Below are positions 52,179 to 57,557 of a stretch of DNA of 57,557 nt, one piece after another. A program made the translations under genes and the position numbers. This DNA is from Candidatus Sulfopaludibacter sp. SbA3 (GTDB lineage Bacteria; Acidobacteriota; Terriglobia; Bryobacterales; Bryobacteraceae). The stretch's first letter is position 1, and the number at the start of each line of letters is the position of its first letter. The notes under the pieces are model-generated. The model was not told the origin of the DNA. It ran no database searches and saw only the letters and a program-made list of their open reading frames with translations. The stretch lies in contig CAMDCN010000004.1 in assembly GCA_945890485.1 (NCBI GenBank), positions 417,813-475,369 of the forward strand, given 5' to 3'.

Positions 52179-53859
52179 CCCCGCCAACACCTGGTGGCCC
52201 CTCGCGGCCGGCCTGCTCGTTCTCGCCTTCGCCCTGCTCGAAATCTACGGCCCGGCCCTCAACGGCCCCTTCCTGTTCGACGACCGCTATCTCCCCTTCC
52301 TCATCCCCGGCTTCGCCGACAACGCCCTCCGCTACTGGGTCGTCGGCGTCCGCCCCATCCTCATGGTCACCTACTGGGCCAACACCCGCATGTTCGGCCT
52401 CGATCCCTACTGGTTCCACTTCGTCAACCTCCTCCTCCACGCCGCCGCCGGCGTCTGCGTCTGGTTCATCGCCAAAAAACTCACGCAGCACAAGGTCCTC
52501 TCCGCCTTTTGCGCGCTCGTCTTCCTTCTCCACCCGCTCCAAACCGAATCCGTCTCCTATATCGCCAGCCGCTCGGAAGTCGCCGCCGGCCTCTTCTTCC
52601 TCGCCGCCTGGGCCGTCTTCCTCTACCGCAAGGAACAAGCGATCGGCATCGGCGAAACCCTCCTCGTCATGGCCCTCTACGGCATGGCCGTCCTCACCAA
52701 GGAACACACGGTCGTCCTCGTCGCCGTCCTCCTCCTCACCGACTACTTCTTCAACCCCGGTTTCACCCTCGAAGGCATCAAGAAAAACTGGAAGCTCTAC
52801 GGCGGCCTCATCCTCGCCGGCATCGCCCCCGTCCTCTTCCTCCTCCGCACCCTCAAAAACGCGGACTCCGCCGGCTTCAACATGAAGGACCTCACGGCCA
52901 CCGACTACCTCCTTACCCAGGTTCGCGCCCTCTGGGTCTACGTCCGTCTCTACCTCCTCCCCATCCAGCAGAACCTCGATTACGACATGCCCATCTCCCG
53001 CTCCCTATTCGACTACGGAGCCGGCCTCAGCCTCCTCAGTTGGCTCGTCCTAGTTGCCATCGCCTGGGTGAAGCGTAAGCAGTGGCCCCTCGCCAGCTTC
53101 GGCTTCTTCCTCTTCCTGATTCTCCTCGCCCCCACCTCTTCCTTCCTGCCCATCCGCGACGTCCTCGTCGAGCGCCGCATGTATATGGCGGTCTTCGCCC
53201 TCAGCCTCGTCGCCGTCGAACTCCTCCGCCGCTGGAAAACCACCCCTACCACCCTCGTCGCCCTCACCGCCGTCGTCTCCCTCGCCCTCATGGCCGTCAC
53301 TTACCAGCGCAACGCCGTCTGGAGCTCCGCCCTCGCCCTCTGGTCGGACTCTGCCTCCAAGTCCCCCAACAAAGCCCGTCCCCACTTCCAACTCGCCTAC
53401 GCTCACTATGAGAAGGGGCAGTGTCTCGAAGCCACCCACGCCTACGCCCGCGCCGCCGAGCTCCAGAAGCCCGACGACCATCTCTACGTCGACTGGGCCC
53501 TCGCCCTCGACTGTGCCGGCCAGCCAGCCCTCGCCCTCTCCCGTCTCGAAGACGCTAACCGCCTGAAGCCCTCCGCCCACAACTACGCGCTCATGGGCAT
53601 GATCCGCGGCAAAACCCAGCAGTATGACGAAGGCCTCGCCGCCCTCGCCGAAGCCGAAAAGCTCGACGGCAATTTCTCCATGCTCCACGCCTACCGCGGC
53701 AACATCCTCTTCGCCCGCGGCGAGCTCGACGCGGCCATCGCCAGCTTCCAAAGGGCCCTCAGCATCGAGCCCCAACTCGCCGCCGCCGCCCAGGGCCTCC
53801 GCAACGTCCAGAACGCCAAGGCCAAGGCCCAAGCTCAAAGCGATGCGAATCGGCGTTAA
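52141..53859 (+). CDS. TMTC-like membrane protein with TPR repeats
   Basis: 572 aa. About ten membrane helices in residues 20-390; loop motif NGPFLFDDRYLPFLIPGFAD with the D-D pair and FLLHPLQTESVSYIASRSEV are the GT-C/TMTC-type (DUF1736-like) signatures. Residues ~410-550 are TPRs (ARPHFQLAYAHYEKGQCLEA; LHAYRGNILFARGELDAAIA). Such proteins act as lipid-linked-sugar O-glycosyltransferases or in polysaccharide assembly. Its partners are the flanking GT2, DUF2304 and GT4 genes, all overlapping. Confidence 0.88.
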   Translation: MSKKITPPPATPNPANTWWPLAAGLLVLAFALLEIYGPALNGPFLFDDRYLPFLIPGFADNALRYWVVGVRPILMVTYWANTRMFGLDPYWFHFVNLLLHAAAGVCVWFIAKKLTQHKVLSAFCALVFLLHPLQTESVSYIASRSEVAAGLFFLAAWAVFLYRKEQAIGIGETLLVMALYGMAVLTKEHTVVLVAVLLLTDYFFNPGFTLEGIKKNWKLYGGLILAGIAPVLFLLRTLKNADSAGFNMKDLTATDYLLTQVRALWVYVRLYLLPIQQNLDYDMPISRSLFDYGAGLSLLSWLVLVAIAWVKRKQWPLASFGFFLFLILLAPTSSFLPIRDVLVERRMYMAVFALSLVAVELLRRWKTTPTTLVALTAVVSLALMAVTYQRNAVWSSALALWSDSASKSPNKARPHFQLAYAHYEKGQCLEATHAYARAAELQKPDDHLYVDWALALDCAGQPALALSRLEDANRLKPSAHNYALMGMIRGKTQQYDEGLAALAEAEKLDGNFSMLHAYRGNILFARGELDAAIASFQRALSIEPQLAAAAQGLRNVQNAKAKAQAQSDANRR

Positions 53860-54919
53860 CGCCCTCTATCTCATCCCCGGCGAGGTTGGCGGTACCGAGA
53901 TCTATCTCCGCAACCTCCTCCAAGCGCTAGCCCAGGAGCCCGACGACCACGAGTACATCCTCTTCACGAACCGAGAGACCGGCCCCGACCTAGCCCCGCC
54001 AGACCCCCGCTTCCAAATCTGGCCCCAGCCCATCAAAGCCCGCTTCCGTCCCGGCCGCATCCTCTGGGAGCAACTCGTCCTCTCGACGGGAGACTGCGAC
54101 GTGCTTCTCAATCCCGGATTCACCGCCCCCTGGTCCGCCCGCTGCCCCCAGCTCACCTGGATCCACGACCTCCAGCACAAGCGCCACCCCGAATACTTCA
54201 AGCCCGCCGACTTACTCGCCTGGCGATTCCTAGTATGGGCCGCCGCCCGCCGCTCGACGGCCATCATGACCCTCAGCGAAAAGTCCAGGGAAGACATCCA
54301 CGAGATCTACAATGTCCCCCTCGACCGCATCCACCTCGCCCCGCCCGGAGTCGGCGAAGTCTTCCCGACGATCAACGCCCAGCGCACCGAACCCATCGTC
54401 CTCTGCGTCTCGACGCTCCACCCCCACAAAGGCATCGAGACCCTGCTCGAAGCCTTCGAGAAGTTCCGCCAAACGCATCCCGAGTACCGCCTGGTCCTCG
54501 CCGGCATGAAAGGTTTCCACGCGAAGGCGATCGAGGCCAAGGCCGGCCCCAACGTCGAGATCACCGGCTGGCTGGAGCGCGAGCACTTATACGACCTCTA
54601 CCGCCGAGCCAGCCTCTTCGTCTTCCCCTCGACGTTTGAAGGCTTCGGCATGCCGATCCTGGAGGCAATGGCAGCAGGCCTCCCGACGATCTGCGCCAAC
54701 GCCCGCCCCATGAAAGACGTCAGCGCCGACGGAGCCCTCCACTTCCCCCCGGGAGACGCAACGGCCCTCGCCGAGCAGATGGAGAAAGCCCTAACCGCCC
54801 CCGGCCTGATCGAAAGAGGCAAACAAAGAGCCGCCGAGTTTACCTGGCAGAAAACGGCAAAGGCCGTCCTCCGCGCTGCGGCAATCCCTCCGGGAGCAAT
54901 CCCACGATCGCCGGGTTGA
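53843..54919 (+). CDS. Glycosyltransferase family 4 (GT-B)
   Basis: 358 aa from ATG 53843, overlapping the TPR gene by 17 bases. GT-B layout: MRIGVNALYLIPGEVGGTEI (donor/acceptor N-domain), HLAPPGVGEVFPTINAQRTE, then LCVSTLHPHKGIETLLEAFE and the E-x7-E motif in FEGFGMPILEAMAAGLPTIC. Uses a nucleotide sugar, likely mannose or similar, in building an oligosaccharide on the lipid carrier. Last gene of the operon. Confidence 0.92.
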   Translation: MRIGVNALYLIPGEVGGTEIYLRNLLQALAQEPDDHEYILFTNRETGPDLAPPDPRFQIWPQPIKARFRPGRILWEQLVLSTGDCDVLLNPGFTAPWSARCPQLTWIHDLQHKRHPEYFKPADLLAWRFLVWAAARRSTAIMTLSEKSREDIHEIYNVPLDRIHLAPPGVGEVFPTINAQRTEPIVLCVSTLHPHKGIETLLEAFEKFRQTHPEYRLVLAGMKGFHAKAIEAKAGPNVEITGWLEREHLYDLYRRASLFVFPSTFEGFGMPILEAMAAGLPTICANARPMKDVSADGALHFPPGDATALAEQMEKALTAPGLIERGKQRAAEFTWQKTAKAVLRAAAIPPGAIPRSPG

Positions 54920-55215
54920 ACGCTTCGTCCCAAGTGGACCAAGTTCCGGCACGGATTCGCACATAGCTTGACTGTTGCTACCGGCATATCGCCGCAATCT
55001 GGACAACTCCGTAGAATTCCGGCGGTCCTGGCATTCTTCCCGGCGCATCGCCACCTAATACCTGTGCCGGTCAGCTCGATTTGGCACCTAGCCGAAGGCC
55101 ACTTGGGCGTGCTGTTGATCAGACGAGGGGCGCGACAGCCGATAGAGGACCGGGAGCACCGTACGGCCAAAGTGCGCCACTCCGCCCCAGTCGGGCACGC
55201 ATCCATTGCATTCGA
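54920..55215. other. Intergenic stretch without recognisable gene
   Basis: About 296 bases between the GT4 gene and the HigA-type gene. The base composition is more balanced than in the glycosylation operon. The - strand has a short open frame with paired Cys motifs (RCAGKNAR, LRSCPDCGDMP) that could be a decayed zinc-ribbon transposase end, but nothing decisive is seen. Confidence 0.4.
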
Positions 55216-55539
55216 CTACGCCACACGAAGCTCAGCCGTGCCCCGCTTGCTGGGCTTCACGACGATTTCCACATCTTGCCCCAAAGCCACCAGAAACCGC
55301 ATGAGCCGCTCCACCGAATATCCGCGGAATTGCCCAGCGAGCATCGCGGAAACCTTGGGCTGGTCGATACCCATTTCTTTCGCCGCCGATGTCTGAGTCA
55401 GTCCCCTCTGCTCGATGATCCGGCCGATCTTCAATACTAGGCTGGCTTTCACGAGATGCTCTTCGGCATCAGCCAATCCAAGATCAGCGAACACGTTTCC
55501 GCCGCTGATCTGCCTATCGAGAGGTTTAGTTTGTCGCAT
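55216..55539 (-). CDS. HTH antitoxin of HigA/XRE type
   Basis: 107 aa from the ATG at 55539, chosen because GAGGT lies 5 bases upstream. HTH_XRE: KIGRIIEQRGLTQTSAAKEM then GIDQPKVSAMLAGQFRGYSV, with the recognition helix in between. The rest (ERLMRFLVALGQDVEIVV) is the HigA-like dimer tail. It overlaps the toxin gene by 14 bases on the same strand, toxin first, as in many HigBA loci. It should bind the palindrome upstream and neutralize the toxin. Confidence 0.9.
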   Translation of the reverse strand: MRQTKPLDRQISGGNVFADLGLADAEEHLVKASLVLKIGRIIEQRGLTQTSAAKEMGIDQPKVSAMLAGQFRGYSVERLMRFLVALGQDVEIVVKPSKRGTAELRVA

Positions 55540-55873
55540 TCTTGACCTCAATTCTCAACTGTTTCAACCGTCGCCTGACGAGTTCGATCTCAGCTTGAGG
55601 AGTTGCAATTCCCGATCTGGATTTCTTCTGAAACGCGTGCAGCACGTAAATCGAATTCTCAAAGGAGACCGTGTAGACGGCCCGGTAGGTACCGCTCCGA
55701 TCGCTCGCCGCGATCTCCATAACGCCGCTACCGAGCCCGTGCAGCGGCTTGGCGCTGTGATGACTTTCCCCTGACTGGGCGACGTACAGCGCGTATCCCA
55801 CATGGTCCTGAACCACCGCCGGAAATGCCTTGAGGTTTGCCAAAGAGTCGCCGAGCCAAATGAGAGTCTTCAC
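55526..55873 (-). CDS. HigB/RelE-like toxin (phage Gp49-like family)
   Basis: 115 aa from GTG 55873. KTLIWLGDSLANLKAFPAVV opens the fold; PLHGLGSGVMEIAASDRSGT and YRAVYTVSFENSIYVLHAFQ are the RelE/HigB-type beta sheet core (phage-derived Gp49-like); KKSRSGIATPQAEIELVRRR is the helical end. Expected to cleave ribosome-bound mRNA. First gene of the type II TA pair with the XRE gene. Confidence 0.9.
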   Translation of the reverse strand: MKTLIWLGDSLANLKAFPAVVQDHVGYALYVAQSGESHHSAKPLHGLGSGVMEIAASDRSGTYRAVYTVSFENSIYVLHAFQKKSRSGIATPQAEIELVRRRLKQLRIEVKNATN

Positions 55874-55877
55874 TTCG

Positions 55878-55897
55878 CTATGCCAATAGTGGCATAG
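55878..55897. promoter_or_regulatory. Palindromic operator upstream of the toxin-antitoxin pair
   Basis: CTATGCCA and TGGCATAG form a perfect 8+8 inverted repeat around ATAG, 4 bases upstream of the GTG start of the toxin gene. The place and symmetry fit an autoregulatory site for the HigA-type protein. Operator role is inferred. Confidence 0.6.
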
Positions 55898-56292
55898 TGG
55901 GTTCGTCGCGTCAACTCGGGGCAGGACGTCCCGGAAGGAGTCTCAGCGCCGTGCGCGACTGGATAAACAAGGACGAGTCGCGCAGTAAAGGCAGTAAAGA
56001 GTGATCCGTCGCTGGGGGCCGGAAGCGACGCCGAAGTCTGAAACGCCCATTCTGGGCGGATGGCGCGCCTTTCGGAAGTTGAGGCCATCCGCCGCAAGAT
56101 CCCAGATCGACGACGATCCACCGGGAAGTGGCTAAACCCGTGCAATTGCCCCGCCTCATCACCAGTTCGGCGCCCTCGATCTCTAAGGCAGGATCGGAGA
56201 CAGAGATTAGAAGCTACAGGAAGCCGCACTGCCGTTGGCATCGATGTTGCTGTGGGATTGCGCCCTTCCGGCTCTCAGGCTATTGTGAGTCC
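55898..56292. other. Intergenic stretch with nested inverted repeats
   Basis: About 395 bases without a convincing gene. Two inverted repeats overlap: CGCCCA-TTC-TGGGCG at 56044-56058, and GGCGGATGGC with GCCATCCGCC at 56055-56064 and 56084-56093 (10 bp, 19-base loop). They share bases, so the folds exclude each other. No T run, tRNA or promoter was recognised. Confidence 0.4.
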
Positions 56293-56478
56293 ATGACGAT
56301 TGAAGCCATCAAGAACGCCATCACCGCGCTGCCAGTGGAGGAGCGCCACTCACTGGTCTCGTGGCTCAATGAACTCGAATACGACGCCTGGGACAAACAG
56401 ATGGTCCAGGACTTTTCTCCGGGTGGGCGAGGGATGACTTTGGTCGACAAGGTCAAGCGCGAGATCGCCGAAGGGTAA
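56293..56478 (+). CDS. Small addiction-module antitoxin-like protein, orphan
   Basis: 61 aa from ATG 56293: MTIEAIKNAITALPVEERHS, LVSWLNELEYDAWDKQMVQD and VDKVKREIAEG. This is the pattern of short antitoxin-type proteins (L-P-x-E-E-R ... W) that precede RelE/ParE toxins. No toxin follows; instead an IS4-family transposase gene ends 17 bases downstream. The toxin was probably displaced or separated by the insertion. Confidence 0.65.
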   Translation: MTIEAIKNAITALPVEERHSLVSWLNELEYDAWDKQMVQDFSPGGRGMTLVDKVKREIAEG

Positions 56479-56479
56479 G

Positions 56480-57557
56480 CGTCCGAAGTCTCTTTCAATT
56501 ACCCACAAGTTGCCGAGCCGCCAAGAAGCCGGCATGGAGGTCGTTCAGTTTCCGGAAGCCGCGCCAGATCACGATGTTGCCTGGTGGCGAATCATTCTTC
56601 CTGGCTAGATAACCGCCCAGCTTGGCGACTTTACGTAGATAGTACTGCAATGTGAGTGATCGTAGTTCCGAAGGACTGTCCTTTACGAAATGATCCAGAA
56701 CCTTCTGCTCCGTCTCTGTAAAGACAAGGGACGGCGAGGCCTCTTTGTCTTCCCGTTGGTTCATGGTCAGCCAGAAGACTCGCCAGGCGATGATACAGAA
56801 GATAGCGAACAGCTTGGTCAGTCGCTCCGCGGTTCGTAAGTGGGACTGCTCGGCCCGGCATCCGGACTTGAGAACCTTATGAAACACCTCGATCTTCCAG
56901 CGCATCCCGTATCGCTCCAACTGACAGACGGCTGCCTTCAAATCATCAACCGGAAGGTCCGTGAGCAACTTCCAGTCGATCCGCTCTCGATTCTCAGGTG
57001 CCTTGGTTTCGTAGGCATGAATGGCGGTCACCGTCATCGTCGGGTACCGCTTCTGCTTGCCCTCCGGCGGATGCAGCAGTAACCGTTGGAACTTGATTTC
57101 CAGGACAGCCTCCGCTGAATTGCCGTCCTGGTCAGGCACCATAATCCGGTGCTGCCCTTGCGACGGGATCGCCGCCATTTGCTCGAAAATGCAGACTCGA
57201 TTGGGGCCGCTGCGTCGATCCACACAGGTTCGAACCAGGAAGTGGGTTCCCTCCTCTTGAGCGGCGCAGAACAGTTCGTAGATATCGCTTTCGCGGTCGC
57301 CAATATGCAAGCATTGGGCGGGTTGGCCCAATAGACGAGTGGAAGCTTTGACATTCTCGATCCAGCGAATGCTCTCTTTGCGTTCGATAGGAATTCGCGT
57401 CGGATTGACGTGGCGCTTCAGTGAGTTCGTCCCCTTGAATTCCTTGCGGGTCCAGAACTTTGCCGCGCATAGCCCCAACGGGAGACCCTTTGCCGTGAGA
57501 GCCAGACTGGAGTGTAATAGCACCCCACAGGTAGTTACCTGCGGAGTGACATAGGAT
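56480..57557 (-). mobile_element. IS4-family insertion sequence, cut by window edge
   Basis: The element contains the transposase gene below and runs off the right edge. Its left end must lie in the 17 bases between the small antitoxin-like gene and the transposase stop; the terminal inverted repeat and target duplication cannot be defined with one end only. The left boundary given is approximate. Confidence 0.6.
56495..57557 (-). CDS. IS4-family (Tn5-like) transposase, 5' end outside window
   Basis: The frame stays open to the edge (first visible residues VTPQVTTCGVLLHSSLALTA), so the N-terminus is beyond the window. DDE features: the second Asp in CLHIGDRESDIYELF and the Y-(2)-R-(3)-E-(6)-K type segment YGMRWKIEVFHKVLKSGCRA. 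KGLPLGLCAAKFWTR and TTP-like C-terminal SLTLQYYLRKVAKLGGYLAR match Tn5/IS50-like IS4 transposases. At least 354 residues without a frameshift, so possibly functional. Confidence 0.92.
   Translation of the reverse strand, partial: SYVTPQVTTCGVLLHSSLALTAKGLPLGLCAAKFWTRKEFKGTNSLKRHVNPTRIPIERKESIRWIENVKASTRLLGQPAQCLHIGDRESDIYELFCAAQEEGTHFLVRTCVDRRSGPNRVCIFEQMAAIPSQGQHRIMVPDQDGNSAEAVLEIKFQRLLLHPPEGKQKRYPTMTVTAIHAYETKAPENRERIDWKLLTDLPVDDLKAAVCQLERYGMRWKIEVFHKVLKSGCRAEQSHLRTAERLTKLFAIFCIIAWRVFWLTMNQREDKEASPSLVFTETEQKVLDHFVKDSPSELRSLTLQYYLRKVAKLGGYLARKNDSPPGNIVIWRGFRKLNDLHAGFLAARQLVGN

Noticed and set aside
51895-52885. Ser/Pro-rich frames over the DUF2304 and TPR genes
   Set aside because: They are other-frame readings of C-ending codons (S, P, R, T runs) and have no stops because of composition.
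54598-55206. 202-codon - strand ORF with paired Cys motifs
   Set aside because: Half of it is antisense to the GT4 gene; the Cys motifs may be a transposase zinc-ribbon trace, but no catalytic part was found.
55870-56241. 123-codon - strand ORF upstream of the toxin gene
   Set aside because: It would cross the operator palindrome and has no recognisable features or good start.

Overview
The window (57.6 kb, GC-rich) looks like a chromosome segment from an acidobacterium of the Solibacter/Bryobacter type. This rests on a secreted cyclophilin ending in the Solibacter-type C-terminal domain (TIGR03437), two VWFA-related proteins of the acidobacterial type (TIGR03436), two very large carboxypeptidase-regulatory/TonB-barrel proteins, many secreted proteins with degenerate signal peptides, and a bacterial microcompartment (BMC) locus. 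No database search was possible; names come from motifs and family memory.

Layout: 1-8.4 kb holds secreted or lipid-anchored proteins (VWFA, cyclophilin, DUF4097 lipoprotein, a large alpha/beta hydrolase) and a PLP enzyme of the D-threonine aldolase/D-serine dehydratase family. 8.5-15.5 kb is a tight forward operon (GNAT, Gfo/Idh/MocA oxidoreductase, SASA esterase, LolD-like ATPase, ClpC), a hairpin terminator, a DUF1003 protein and two small reverse ORFs. 15.7-27.6 kb is mostly reverse: two TonB-type outer membrane proteins, an M3 peptidase, a glucosaminidase-like protein and a VWFA protein. 28.6-35.7 kb is a BMC locus in two convergent arms around recJ: BMC-H plus acylating aldehyde dehydrogenase on the + strand, and class II aldolase, BMC-H and three BMC-P genes on the - strand. 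The gene content fits a deoxysugar-phosphate (fucose/rhamnose type) compartment making lactaldehyde inside the shell, like the planctomycete PVM type, but PduL and NAD-recycling enzymes are absent here. 35.7-47.4 kb has a rhomboid protease, a six-gene reverse operon (beta-lactamase-like protein, DJ-1/PfpI, PQQ dehydrogenase, diheme cytochrome, aldo/keto reductase, 53-aa membrane protein), a HerA-like ATPase, a PD40-repeat protein, a MetE-like protein, an FG-GAP protein and a GNAT.

47.4-50.1 kb is a scar: a VRR-NUC nuclease fragment, an unknown ORF, a decayed tyrosine integrase, a Panacea-domain antitoxin-like gene and a broken kynureninase-like gene. 50.1-54.9 kb is a five-gene overlapping glycosylation operon (two GT2 enzymes, DUF2304, TMTC-like TPR membrane protein, GT4). 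The right end holds a HigBA-type toxin-antitoxin pair with a palindromic operator, an orphan antitoxin-like gene and an IS4-family transposase cut by the window edge.

From about 28 kb onward, and most strongly at 46-54 kb, the + strand is markedly C-rich whichever strand carries the genes.
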